Source of the DNA: Symsagittifera roscoffensis
Taxonomy: Eukaryota > Xenacoelomorpha > Acoela > Convolutidae
NCBI RefSeq assembly: GCF_963678635.1
Contig: NC_087065.1
Span: 72,241,345-72,305,344 of the forward strand
Length of the DNA: 64,000 nt
Direction of reading: 5' to 3'
Each line of letters opens with the position of its first letter. The first letter of the stretch is position 1. Both the position numbers and the translations under genes were made by a program. Below are positions 32,801 through 44,090 of this stretch, piece after piece. The notes under the pieces are model-generated. The model saw nothing but the letters and a program-made list of their open reading frames with translations. It had not been told where the DNA came from and did no database searches.

Positions 32801-35800
32801 ACAAGTTGTACAACCGAGTGGTACATATAGACCAGGAAATCAGACCCGAAGATAGACCGGCCGAACAAGAGTGTCAAATCTGACCTTTTTTTGGATTACC
32901 TGCTAGTCAAGTTATGATGATTTGCACTTGTTTAAGTATTCAAAACTTAGTTCTTATTAAGGTTTAAATTGATTATTATATCACTCATAATTATAGATCT
33001 GCGATTGTATGCTTCTGCTCATATTTGTATGTTTTCTAGAAAAATTACTCCAGATATTTTGAACTATTTATAATAAATTGTTTCAATTATAAATGAGGAC
33101 CGGTTCAATTAGTAAACTGATTTTTTCCGATTGTTTTGGAATTTATTGGTCTACAAAACGATTCTATAGCTAAAACAACATAAAGTTCACATGAGTGTTT
33201 CTCAAACGTTAAAAAAAGCAACTTTCCTGAATGATTTTAAAAGCTTCTTGCTCGCTGGCTTACGACATAGAAATAGTTCTGATCTTCAGCAAAACATTTA
33301 GTGCAGAAATTAACAAATCTGTCATCAAATTCAACAGCGAAGTCACGCCTTTAAACAACTTCCCTCCAAGGTTACTTTGCTCAGAGGCAGTCAAATTTCT
33401 GCTAGAAGAACGTTTCGGCTCTTTGAAAACAGAACCGCCTGATGGTTCTGGCGATAAACCAACGAGATTTGTCTCAATGCACAATTTATATGGGGTTAAT
33501 AGTGGCGTGTCTTTCGTGGTCGGAATTGAGAACCCAGTTTGGGTTAAACAGCCGACAGTGCATGAATTAGAAACGAATACGAATATGGCTTTGGACCAAT
33601 TAGTGTTCTATGTAGTAAAGCGGGAAATGCAGTGTGAGTTCGGCTTGGAGGAACTCAGTGTTGATGAAGCTGTACGAATTGTGATGTTGGTTCACTTGTT
33701 TCCCAGTTCAAAGGTAAGTTTTTACGATTGTGGTGCGTTTAGCCCCGCACTTATTTCGCCCCTCATCGATTTATTACTGCACTTCGTGAATAAAATATTT
33801 TGGGCAAAATGTGTGAGGGGCGAAGCGTGCCACTAAATTTAAGAGGGGCGAAATGCGGGTAGACTGGTTTTTAGAGCCCGATAAATGTCTCTGGTTACCG
33901 CAGCGGGATCCTGTTTACAATACCTTTCATGCAGGCTAGCCACTTGCTCTATATTTACAGACTGGTCGATAAAAGTAATTATTTGGTCTATAACTTTTTA
34001 GACACTTTATGACTTCCGGGCTTCAATGGAACTGGGAACATTGTGTCTTCAGATACGCATAAAAAAGTGCTAAATTTCTCGATATTTTTTCTTCGAAATC
34101 CGAAAGATCAAAAGTTTGCGATCCATTTTTTTTCGGTTTCCTTGTACTTTACACTTTTTACACTAGCGTCAGCTTAGTGTATTGTTATGAACCTTTTTTT
34201 TCTAAGCTAACTCGCAAATAAACTCAGATATATATTATTATTTTTTGCTAATTCGAGGCTTATTTCTACTTTTACTTATTGCACTTTAGAGCTGCTTTTT
34301 GTCGTATTCTCGCAAGTGTTTGAGAAGCGAAGCTTCGCCTCTCTGTTTAATTGTTTCAGTAGTTTTATTATGTGTACTATGGGAAAATTAATTGTTTGTG
34401 GGATTCAACAAACGAAGCGGCATATACTGCTTGAGCGTATTCATGACACGACTGTATAAGATAAAGTGCAATTCAAAAAGACCACGGTAAAATCCTCCCC
34501 TTTCCCCAAAGCCATTTTGGTTGATGTTAACTTGGTTCTGATTTCAAAATTTAAGCGAGTCAGAATAGAGCATTTTACACGCAGTTTAAATTTAAATTGA
34601 ACGCTGGGTTGGAAGATCTTAATTTGGTCTTTTGAGACAGTGATGTCATGTCCAATGTAACCATTTATTGAAAAAAGTTTTATCTTGGCTTGTACATTAG
34701 CTTTCAGGAATGCATTCTTAATCTGAGTAAGGCCAAAGAATTAGATTTTTTACCACGCCACTCCAAACCTTCAATCAGTCTTGTTCCCTCAATCAGGAAG
34801 TGGCAATTTAATAAATTTAATACTTTTTGCTAACGTCCGAAAAAAATCGCATCTCAAATACCTTCATAAAATGCATCATGCACAGAGTAATTGTTCCGAC
34901 TTTCGATACGAAAGTGACGGAATATTTGTGCTCGGGGTGGTTTTTTTTTCTTCAGACAAATTTCGACTTTTCAACTAGCCGTTTTTGACGGAATTTTTTT
35001 ATATCATTCGAAAGGTATTGTTGTCCTGAGCTTAAATTTGAAAAGATATTTTACCTGTGATCATTTTTCGTAAAATTACGGGGGTTTAAAGATTGCCATT
35101 TTGGCCAATTTGGGACAATTAACGCGCGATATATTTCGCGCTATTAACGCGTAAGCGGAGAGTTAATCCGTCTTAGAAATCGTTCCAAATTGGTTGAAAG
35201 AAGCTTATTTGCCATAATTGATTTGGTTCAAGGAGCGAAATCTATCCTTTTGTAATTTATATGGTGTGTGGGGGGATGATTTTCATTTAAAAAAATTCAA
35301 ATTTTAGAAATTTTTTTTTTAATTTTGTTTTATTGTTCCGACTTTCGATACGAAAGTAACGGAATATTTGTGCTCGGGGTGGGTTTTTTTTTTCTTCAGA
35401 CAAATGTTGACTTTTTAACTAGCCATTTTTGACGGAATTTTTTTATATCATTCGAAATCCATTGTTGTCCTGAACTTAAATTTGAAAAGACATTTCACCT
35501 GTGATCATTTTTCGTGAAGTTATGAGGGTTTAAAGATTGCCATTTTGGCCATTTTGACCAATTTGGGACAATTAACGCGCGATATAATTCGCGCTATTAA
35601 TGCGTAAGCGGAGATTTAATCCGTCTTATAAATCGTTCCAAATTGGTTAAAAGAAGCTTATTTGCCATAATTGGTTTGTTAGAAGGAGCGAAATCTATCT
35701 TTTTGTACTTTATATGGCGTGTGGGGGGATGATTTTCATAAAAATTTTCAAATTTTAGAAAAAAAAATTTCATTTTATTTTATTTCATTTAATTTTTTAT

Positions 35801-36734
35801 GTTATTACTGCTGCTCCAAAAACCTTAAAAGGCAGTCGGAACCTTCAGGGCTTCGCCCTGATACGAGCAGTCTTGTTTTATTTAATTTTTAAATGTTATT
35901 ACTGCTCCATTAACCTCAAAAGGCAGTCGGAACATTCAGGGCTTCGCCCTGATACGAGCAGTCTTGTTACAATTTGTTTTTATCATTTATTAGAAGCTAA
36001 ATTGGTTGAACCAATTCGGTTAAAAACATTTTAATTGTTTAATGGTTAAAATATCGGTTCTCTTTTTTTTATCTGAACATCTCAGTGTTGAGGGTGGGGG
36101 GGGGGGGGCGGGGGGGGATGTTAAATTGATCCATTGAAACTATTTACTAATCACTTTATCTTTTTATCATTTGATTCATGTTGCTTAGGTTGTTTTGGTA
36201 CGCGTAGATGCCGACTGCTCATGTATTCTGCATGTCACAGACTACGCCATCGGCTACGCTGAGTTCAACCACTTAATGATGAAAATGTCTGTGAACAACT
36301 TCCAAGCCATACTTCATAAACTGCTTCAATTCATCAATAAGTTAGGCCGCCTTGAAACCAATGCCACATATTTACTTCGCAGACCTGATTTTTCGTCCAA
36401 GTGCGAAATCTTCATCCAATCAAATTTGAGCAATGCGCCCGACTTGACAATGCGACAGTCTTTGAACTTGAAGAAAGTCTACGAGCAAAGTTTGGATTTG
36501 TTGCCGACTAGTTCGATTTCATGGCTGCCGATTGATGTAACCAGAATTATGCCGTTTCATTACGCTACTGGAAGAGTTCCGGCAACTTTTCCGATTTCGA
36601 GTTCCAGCAAACAGAATCAACCAAGAAGTTCACGGGTTAGACACCCCCAGCAAAGCCAGCAACTAAATCAAAGCAACAATAAACAAACTTCTTTTTCTAA
36701 TAAGAGGAAAAATAAAAATAAAGGCAAACGATGA
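23343..36734 (+). CDS. ice2: ICE2 (NARG2), little elongation complex subunit 2; five coding exons
   Basis: Predicted joins: 23343-23833, 29831-30071, 30467-30753, 33290-33713, 36189-36734 (1,989 nt, 662 aa). All joins keep frame; donors and acceptors are GT-AG. ICE2 works with ICE1 and ELL in the little elongation complex, which promotes snRNA transcription in the nucleus. Identification rests on the C-terminal NARG2_C domain: GVNSGVSFVV, a segment ending CEFGLEELSVDEAVRIVM, then VVLVRVDADCSCILHV, a YLLRRPDF motif and the signature ISWLPIDVTRIMPFHYATGR followed by VPATFP. The N-terminal part (FFTPAMFEEH; YEPNLTKEEKEERLEIRR; ELVKSEQQQCQHVYERISK) also fits the family. The protein ends in a basic Gln/Asn/Lys tail. 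It is shorter than vertebrate ICE2 (~980 aa), mainly through loss of the disordered middle. The exon 3 donor is the weakest point; ATG 23346 is an alternative start. Confidence 0.8.
23964..24443. repeat. MITE-like unit with C-run/G-run inverted ends and flanking direct repeats (ICE2 intron 1)
   Basis: Inverted ends: GGCTCTTTTTCCTTCCCCC at about 24054 and GGGGGAAGGAAAAAGAGCC at about 24252, each with a long homopolymer C or G run. About 45-bp direct repeats (TTGTAAAA...CCATTCGTTAC...CCGTAAAACTG) lie outside at 23973 and 24407. About 200 bp inside, no ORF. Confidence 0.75.
26091..26125. repeat. Perfect 15-bp inverted repeat hairpin (ICE2 intron 1)
   Basis: CTAATTGCTTTTATT, 5-base loop, then its exact reverse complement. 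Followed by AATAAAGCAGCAAAAAGCAACAATAA-type repeats. Confidence 0.8.
27425..28290. repeat. 224-bp tandem repeat array (ICE2 intron 1)
   Basis: Unit starts (CTCAGCAATCAATGGAAATC) at 27476, 27700, 27924 and 28148: three near-identical 224-bp units plus a diverged partial unit on each side. Contains no ORF that spans units. Near-identity indicates recent amplification. Confidence 0.92.
29690..29812 (-). repeat. tRNA-like / tRNA-derived SINE segment
   Basis: On the minus strand a pol III B-box-like motif (GGATGTTCGAGACC, 29746-29759) is preceded about 30-35 bases upstream by an A-box-like TGACGAGGTTACG. The region between could form an imperfect anticodon arm. It cannot be folded by eye into a functional tRNA, so a tRNA-derived SINE head or tRNA pseudogene is the best reading. 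It lies just before the ICE2 exon 2 acceptor. Confidence 0.5.
29831..30071 (+). CDS. ice2: ICE2 coding exon 2
   Basis: Acceptor TTGTTTTAG, one base completing Arg, then LQELVKSEQQQ...; ends ...DQLGFQ at a phase 0 donor (CCAG then GTCAGA). A tRNA-like repeat ends just 15-20 bases before its acceptor. Confidence 0.78.
30467..30753 (+). CDS. ice2: ICE2 coding exon 3 (3' end uncertain)
   Basis: Acceptor GATTTTCAG, phase 0 start HPAVIRVDV. I end it at 30753 because that donor (AA then GTTGCA) gives the phase needed by exon 4 and keeps DTVCIVDIDI, which fits the family. A stronger GTATGT donor at 30673 also has the right phase but would remove that segment; it may be an alternative. Confidence 0.55.
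32722..32883 (+). CDS. Small single-pass membrane protein (53 aa), nested in ICE2 intron 3
   Basis: ATG 32722 to TGA 32881-32883. Residues 6-25 are a continuous Leu/Ile/Val/Phe segment (EILLLIIFLILVVSLLFGV), then CCYKLYNR and a charged hydrophilic tail ending ECQI. This is a typical type III or signal-anchor micropeptide. A good splice acceptor (TTTACTATTATTCAG, ending 32708) sits 13 bases before the ATG, and AATAAA is at 33072-33077, so it could be the last exon of a nested gene with a non-coding 5' exon. The ATG context (AAAAATGG) is good. I do not recognise a family; expression is unproven. Confidence 0.45.
   Translation: MDAPIEILLLIIFLILVVSLLFGVCCYKLYNRVVHIDQEIRPEDRPAEQECQI
33072..33077 (+). 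promoter_or_regulatory. AATAAA, candidate poly(A) signal of the nested small ORF
   Basis: A canonical hexamer about 190 bases after the stop of the 53-aa ORF. AATAAA is frequent by chance in such AT-rich DNA. Confidence 0.3.
33290..33713 (+). CDS. ice2: ICE2 coding exon 4
   Basis: Acceptor GATCTTCAG at 33289; encodes KTFSAEINKS through LFPSSK; donor AAG then GTAAGT, a perfect consensus, phase 0. Carries the first half of NARG2_C. Confidence 0.8.
34885..35970 (-). repeat. Two tandem MITE-like family A copies plus duplicated tail (ICE2 intron 4)
   Basis: Unit 1 starts at about 34889 and unit 2 at about 35335, both with TTGTTCCGACTTTCGATACG (ACTTTCGATACGAAAGT palindrome). Both contain CAATTAACGCGCGATATA with its TCGCGC partner. 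After unit 2 the end module GGCAGTCGGAAC...CAGGGCTTCGCCCTG is present twice (about 35832 and 35921). They are the reverse complement of the copies at 12.05 and 16.16 kb. No ORF. Confidence 0.85.
36189..36734 (+). CDS. ice2: ICE2 coding exon 5 (terminal)
   Basis: Acceptor TTGCTTAG; starts VVLVRVDADC in phase 0 and ends at TGA 36732-36734. It carries the most diagnostic ICE2 motif (WLPIDVTRIMPFHYATGRV) and a basic, Gln/Asn-rich tail. Confidence 0.85.
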   Translation, partial: VVLVRVDADCSCILHVTDYAIGYAEFNHLMMKMSVNNFQAILHKLLQFINKLGRLETNATYLLRRPDFSSKCEIFIQSNLSNAPDLTMRQSLNLKKVYEQSLDLLPTSSISWLPIDVTRIMPFHYATGRVPATFPISSSSKQNQPRSSRVRHPQQSQQLNQSNNKQTSFSNKRKNKNKGKR

Positions 36735-39700
36735 AATTGAACACTATCTCGATTCAAAATGACAGTTTTTGTTCAATGTGAGTTCTTTATTAATTTACTT
36801 TGTTCGATATTTATTACTCAAACAAACAAACTCCGAAAGAAAACAAGGTCAATCTGTATTTTGATTTTTTTTTTTGCTTAAATGGTCTAGGGGTAGGCTG
36901 TATTAACTAGGGGGAGCTGCATCGCTTAGCTCAAATTTGTGCGACTTTTTGTTTTGGGCTCAACTGGCGTCCATTCAAGTATTGTCGACTTAGTTGCCAC
37001 TCGGTCAAGAGTTTTGAGTGCTTACTTAACGGCAGCGATTGTATTTCTTGACATATTTTTTTGCTAAAAAGAGCCTTATTTGCGAAAAAATTTTAGATTT
37101 GAGAAGATGCGATTTTTCCGAAGTTTTTCAAGTGGTTAAGAAAAAAAAACAATGGCTGGCAATAAAACTTTGCGCTTGGTAATAAAACACTACGTTCGCT
37201 ATCTCGTTTAAGAAAAATCTCATTTAGTACTAAGAGTTCTGATGGGATTTTAGGTATTATACTCTTTTTGTGTTTGTAATTTCATACCATAAAAAGAGTT
37301 TGTTGCCCCTACTCTTTGTTTTGCCTTACTCAGCAAAATTTAAGTGTCGTCCGAATGAGCAAGTGGTCTGTACTTGTCAATACCGAGTTCGCTTTCTGAA
37401 GTTAGCGTTCTCATTTGGCAACTGTTTTCAGTGTACTTAAATGACAGTCTGCTAAAAAAAAACCTTCTTCTAAAAGACATTGCACCTATTAATGAACAAT
37501 TTAGTTGAAGAACAAGATCTTTTACTTTTTTGTTTTGCTTTTTAGGGGGACCGATCGTTTAGCAGACCAATCTATTAGCATAAAAAGTGAAAAATGAGTC
37601 TCTTAGCAGACCAACGTGATAAATTGATGGATGATTGATTGACAGACTCAAAAAGACGCTCAGTCTGGAGCCAAGCGTCCCCAACTAAGTCAATTATCTC
37701 ACGATATGTCAACAAAACTATCAACTTTAAAAACACAACAGTCTAAATTTGCGGCAAAACAAAGAGTTACACGCACAATAACACTCGTGTTGAATTGAAG
37801 CGCAGCAGTAGCTAGTCGCCAATGCTGCGTTTGAAGTTAGCTATCACACTTTATGGGGACCGATTGTTTAGCAGACCAATCTTTTAGCATAAAAAGTGAA
37901 AAAAGAGTCTTTTAGCAGACCAACGTAATAAAGTGATGGATGATTGATTGGTAGACTCAAAAAGACGCTCAGTCTGGGGCCAAGCTTCCTCAATTAAGTC
38001 AATTATCTCACGATTTTTCAACAAAACTATCAACTTCAAAAACACAACTGTCTAAATTAGCGACAAAACAAAGATTAACGCGCACAGTAATACTCGTGTT
38101 GAATTGAAGTGCTGCGGAGCAAGCGGACGCTAATCGCCAATGCTGCTTTTGAAGTTAGCTAGCACACTTTATCATTGTTCTGAGTCTGCTAAAAAAAACC
38201 GGTCTGCTAAAATCCTTAGCACAGCACGTTATAATTGTTCTGAAGCTGCTAAAAAACCGGTCTGTTAAAATCCCTAGACCGCTTTTTAGTTTGACAACTT
38301 GATAGCGGCAGCCTTGTATCAAATAAGTAAAAAATAGAGAGAAGGAATTGTAATAAAAAAAACAGCTCATGCTTTACGTAGGAAAGGATAGAACTTAATG
38401 TTACAAACCACACTGATGTAAGGAAAATTCAAAATAAAGAAAAAATTTGCAAAATAAAAAAACTACAAATATTTTTTTAAATTTTTTCGTCCAAGTTTCC
38501 AGTTATTGTTTTTCTGGAAAAAGTGATTGAATTAGCCAAACAAAAGCAAGGATGAGTGTTGTCATAATTAAAGGAGTGTTCAAAGTGAATCAGGTTAAAT
38601 TCGGTGATCAACCTCTGATCAACCCGTCTAATTTAGTTATAAGAACTATAACTCAATTTTTCGGCATTTTTTTTGTTAAAATGGCTCTTTGAAAAAGTTG
38701 CGTAGTCGGTAACATGTGTAGGGTAAACTACGAATAAGTATTTTCAAAACCGACTATTTGCAGACCAACCGATACAAATTGAAAGAGAACAGACACAAGT
38801 TTAACGGTTGGTCACGCATACCCTTCCCTTCGGATATCGTTTTAACGACCAAAAATCATGCGGCGACAACGACTCCTTAGTTTCCATAGGTCCCGGATAG
38901 ATGTCCGCGTGCTATTCTTGGACTTTCAAAATAGCGCCAATGTTAACTCCGCGACCAAAAAATTTTAATTCAGCAGTTGTTAATGGTAGCAGACAAAATC
39001 ATTTAAAAAAATTAATTTTAACAGTTTTTGATCCTGCGCATGATCTCAGCCAATAACCCAGGAAAAGACAAAGATAACTGATTTTCGTAGACCTCACATC
39101 CAAATGAGTAAGCTCTAAGTTTTGCAAACAAAAGAAAAACCTCAGAACAATAGAAAAATGTTGTTACATTGAATAAGTATTGCTAAATCGTATAGCAGTT
39201 AAACACGCCAGTGGCAAATTAATGTTATTCGGCCGAACCGATCGTGGCCAAATACTATTTTGGCGCGCCGGTCGGATAAGTTTTCATGGGTGGCGCTGAT
39301 CGCGGACACATATCAGTCTGAAAAACCTGAAGATATCAAATTTTCGTCTCGACATCATCGATTTTAGGATCGCGAATAATATCCCATCTGAATTGAGAAT
39401 ACCTGAACTCGCAAAATGAATTCACTCTTAAAATCTCTGTCTGACGTAGCGTTCTCCTTATTCAGAATGTTCTTCAACAAACACATCCAAATACCCTGCG
39501 GAAGAAACTACGCCCAATTTAAAATTTTTCCTTAAACCCATTTCAAATTTTTAGGTTTCCATCCTAGGCTTAATTTAACCAACACAAATTGATGAAGTTG
39601 TATCAAAAGTGCCATGTTTTATAGGATTAATGCAGCAAAGCATGTCATCTCCATGGATTCGTTAGTTGTCCTCTCTGGTACATTATTTATAAATGTTCAA

Positions 39701-41039
39701 ACCAGGGGGCGGATTTAGGAAATTTTTTACCAAAACATCGCGTGTTTTCTTCGCGCGCTCCCCCTCAAGTTTAGCATACATAGACGCCAAAGACTCTTAG
39801 TAAATTTTTGAAGTCGTTCAGCCAAAATTGTTGGGTGCTGGGAATAGCTCCAAAGCAGGATCTTAATGGTCTGCAAGTGATCGAATTCCGAAGGGGAATA
39901 AAAACACTATGCTTTCCAATAAAACGCTTCGCTCGCTATCTCGTTTGTCTAAAATGTCATTTAGTACTAGTAATTTTGATGGCATTTGAGGTATTATCCT
40001 CTTTTATATTTGTGTAATTTCATTCTAAAAAAGGAATCTGTTGGCCCTATTATTTTACCCAAAACCCTGATTGACCCGCATTGCTCTTCTCGTGCCGAAT
40101 ATAAGCGCAGCTGAACAATTGGTCGCTACTTGCAATGATGCCTTTGCATTCTGAAGTTAGCGTACTGGTTTGTTGACTGTTTTGAATGTGCTTATATGTC
40201 AGACCTCTAAAACATCAGTCTGCTAAAAGACCTAGTAACTTTTAAGTAAAAATTCAATTCCAGAAAAAGCTCATTAACTTTTTTTCACTTTGCTTTTTGG
40301 TCGATAACTTGATGGCATCACGGAGTAATGCACTGGTATACTAAAGCTAACTAAACTAAGTTAAAAGAAAAAAAAATGAAAGTATTGAAATAAAAATGAT
40401 TTTTGTCTAACGAGAACATTAAGTGCTGCAAAGTCCAATGGACTTCGGTTAGAACACAACTGACAGGTATCTAATTAGTTGCTAGAGGTCAAAGTTAATA
40501 GAATAAAACACGCGATCACAATGATGCCCAATGCAAAAAAGTTTATATCTGCGCATATGAAATAGCTAGTCTAAATCACACACACATACTCCATTCACCC
40601 TTCACCCCACGGGATCCAAAGTTTGAAACCAAAAAGAATCTAAATTACAGCACACCGTGGAATATACAAGAGAATATACAACTGTATCAGGAGATGAAAA
40701 TGGATTAAAAATTATAAGCTACGTACAGTTCATTTTAGATATATACAACAGGGAGAAAAAAATATGTACATAGGGGGATATTTAAAATATAAGCAAATTA
40801 GACTAAATTGCACTAAATAAATGAACAAACTAAAAGAAAATGTGCTATAAAGAAAACCACTAATGTACCCACTCCACTATTGAGTAAAGCAAAATGTAGT
40901 CTGTAGGATTTAGCAAATTATTAAAGTTAAATCAATGGTAATCATTTAAAACGCATTAAACTAAACTACATATAAAATTGAAAGTTTTTTTTTCGGCTGC
41001 GTTAAAGTTTTGATGAAAGTGATCCCCTCTATTCTGGTT
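36735..41039. repeat. Intergenic with tandem and dispersed repeats (family B)
   Basis: A 309-bp tandem duplication lies at about 37546-38165 (each unit starts GGGACCGATYGTTTAGCAGA). The flanks have related inverted words (CCGGTCTGCTAAAATCC at about 38195 and 38258). Diverged copies of another unit lie at about 37140-37480 and 39880-40265 (CGCTATCTCGTTT, TCATTTAGTACTA, TCTGAAGTTAGCGT in the same order). A GC-richer patch with CpG lies at 39225-39320. No gene recognised. Confidence 0.7.
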
Positions 41040-42289
41040 TCACCATCAATGATTCAAGAACTGTCACTCTCTTGGTCTTTATCCTCCATCGGGGGTATAT
41101 GAGTAGGTGATCCTAACAACACTACTTGCGGTTCCAAAGATGAGCGGTTGAGTGGGAACATGCGTCGTCTCGGCGACTAAAGGTGGTCTAGATTGGAAAT
41201 CGACCAATGGTGTCAAAAAAATGCATAGTGGGACTCAAAATTGTTAAGAACTCTGCTTTTGTGAGAGGATGCAAATGATTTTAAAGGTTCCTCGTTTGAA
41301 TCTTCAACGTCTATCGCTGCTGTCAATGGAAGCACTTGCCCGATGAAACGTCCATCTCTCTCCATAGAACTTAGTAGGCCCAGGTTTTCTTCTTGGTCGT
41401 GATGTGTTGCACAATGGTGTGGCTTGAACTGGTTCACTTGGTTTTTAGGGGGAACTCTCTATTGAAATTGGCTTCTCGCTCGTGCCCTTAGATGTTGATG
41501 GGGATCCCGAGATTGGTCGTTTGTCAGAAGTATGTCATCTTGAATGATCTAAAGAACTTTCAAGTAGAAAAAAATGGGAATTAGATTTAACACTAGAATC
41601 TGTGCTCAGATAATCGTCCAAGTCGTTGTTCCAATGGTCTAACTCTAACGACGATGTAAAAATCTGAATTAGCGTAAGAGAAACCTTTTGCGTTGGGGAT
41701 ACTTTTTTCGCCTCTTCGAAGCTGATGAACCCGATGAACCCGAAAGTGATGGTCCTGCTTCATTCGAGTCCATCCGTTGATTGGCGAGTTTCTATTTCTT
41801 TTCCCTGGTAACTCATGATTTTAACTAAGGTATTCGGAACGGTCGTAAGTTTACTTGGAGCCAATGGTTGAGTATTCTTGAATGCTAGGTCCGATTTTCT
41901 TAGAACGTGGCCTTTATCAAAAATAACCATATGTTTAGTTTAGTGTCCGAAATCTGTTTTCCACCAAGAGTATAGAACACGGTTGGTCTTTCCTTCTATT
42001 CATGGTCTTCCTAAACCATTTACCTCCTTGGTTGAAGGTGTTCGACAAGGGGGCTCTTGATGCGACCTGCATTGACTCGTCCGTCGGGTCGCTCTTGTAA
42101 CCTTTATTATCAGGTCTGGTCTCCTTCAATTAGCCATCCTCCGTGTTTTTCCCCAATCTTAGGCTCTCTCTTTTGAGATGATCAACTTCCCTTCATCTGA
42201 ATCAACCGCGTGTGCAACCAAATTTTCCAAAAAGTGTTAGGCCATCTATTAAAATGTTTTAAGAAAGCTGTACATCAAATGGATGCTTT

Positions 42290-42990
42290 CTTCGATGAAC
42301 GAAGGTACAATTTAGTTTTTTCGATCGCGGCATTCATTGTCGGTTTGGGCTCGTTGAACAACATTGCCATTATTATGCTTTGACGGTGTAAATTAGACGT
42401 TCTACGACTCCATTTGATCTATGATCTCCCATAGTACATGAAATGAAATTAAATTTTTCTTGCAGAATTTTCTTAAACTAGTTGGAAAGGAAACATGACT
42501 CATGTTTTTCTCTGATTGATTTTCGAAATCCGTGTAATTTGCAGTAATCCATCAGAAATGTAAGTATTAAGGACGATGAAGTTTTTTTTTAGCACTTTCG
42601 CAGAAGCAAAATTAGTAGAACTATCGATGCAAAAAAATAAATATTTTGTGTTGCCCCAGTTTTATACAATGGACCTGCAAAATCCAGGTTTAATGTTTCG
42701 TCAAGTTCCGACAATTTTGGTTATTTCTAAGTATTAGCCGAGCCCAAAATGACTTTAAGATTAATACCGGCTTTTATACAATGTGCACATTTTCTTCCGT
42801 GGTGGTAAAATTCCCGGTATAAATGTGGCAACCAAATGTTCTCTGCCAGTGCCTTCATACCTAACTGTCCTGGGTAAGTTTTGTGCAAAAAGGTTATGAA
42901 CCGGAATCTGAGGGCTGCTGGGACAAACAATTTGTTGTCAATAAACAGTATTCTTTCTTTCAAATGATTGCCCCGTTGAAAGGTCTTCAA
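42290..42990 (-). pseudogene. Ty3/Gypsy integrase, decayed
   Basis: The zinc-binding HHCC region is at 42990-42727 (HKTYPGQLGMKALAENIWLP, then CAHCIKAGINLK). Then, in other frames, comes LNLDFAGPLYK (first catalytic Asp, about 42690) and, further on, GDHRSNGVVERLIYTVK (catalytic Glu, about 42400). Stops and frameshifts separate the motifs. Coding-like basic/Ser-rich tail sequence continues to about 41040. Confidence 0.78.
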
Positions 42991-43623
42991 GTATGCTCCG
43001 AATTGGTCCAGTGGTTCTCTCCTTCTAACGCCTTCTTGAATTCGTTAAGAATTTTGTTTTCGTCTGTCATCATGAGTAGTAGTTTATTTGAGCATTGATC
43101 CTTGAATACTGCTGAGGATGATGGCAGCTAAAACTCTCCCTGTTATTTCATAAAATGTTTCTGATGGACTTGAGACATAATATCGTTTTCGAATTTTAAT
43201 GAAACTCCTTGTTTTTATGAAAATATTGATAACTCTATAGAGTTTACTGAGGTTTTAAAGGCTAAGAACTCAGATTTGTCTTCTAGCTTTAATTCGATTA
43301 AAAGTTAAAAATTATGGTATTTTAAAAAAGGAAATATGATTTGGCTGATAAAATCTTGATTGAAGTTCAACTTGGAAAGATCTAATCGAAATCAACTGCT
43401 CGTACAGGACTCTGAGCGCGAGTGGTTTGAATGGCAAATTCGAAGTGTGTCTGTGACGTAATTAAGAAGAACATTCCCGAAGAACGACAGTTGGGTGTGC
43501 AGTAACTTCTCATTCTTTCCGACCAAGTTTGTAATACTCTTTACACTGTGTACATCCCTTGGATTACTTATGAAGAAATCGTTCTTTGTAAAAGTTCTTC
43601 TTCTTACAGTCACAGTTTACAAT

Positions 43624-44090
43624 TTATTTTTCTGACATCTTGTTAATCGTCGCCACCACTAATTCGTTGTCATAATGTGAAGTTGGGAAAGCTTTTTCAG
43701 AAGAGAGTCTCGATAATAAATCTGTAAATCCCATTTCTTTTCCTGGGATGTTTTTAGTTTTAAAATTAAAAGGCAAGTGTCGATTTACCCAACGGGCCAG
43801 TCTACTATGCATAGTTTTATTGCTGTGGTTTGCATTTTGCGCGAACAATAACGCTCTATGATCGGTGTGAATTTCAAACACTGACCCGTATAGGAATTTC
43901 TTAAATTGTTCGGTTGCCCAGACCACTCCCAAAAGTTCTAACTCATTAGCTGAATAATTCATTTCGTGAAAGTTTAAGAATTGAGATGCAAACGCGATAG
44001 TTATATAAGATTCCCCATCCTATTGTTCAAGTGTAGCTCTTAAACCGTTGTGCGAAACGTCTGTTTTCAATCTTGGATTTCTTTTAATGT
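43624..44090 (-). pseudogene. Ty3/Gypsy RNase H domain, decayed
   Basis: Begins KTDVSHNGLRATLEQ (first catalytic Asp) before a stop at about 44020. The 43962-43624 segment continues with YSANELELLGVVWATEQFK (Glu motif), EIHTDHRALLFAQ (Asp motif) and RLARWVNRHLPF, then IPGKEMGFTDLLSRL. All family motifs are present apart from the break. Confidence 0.85.
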
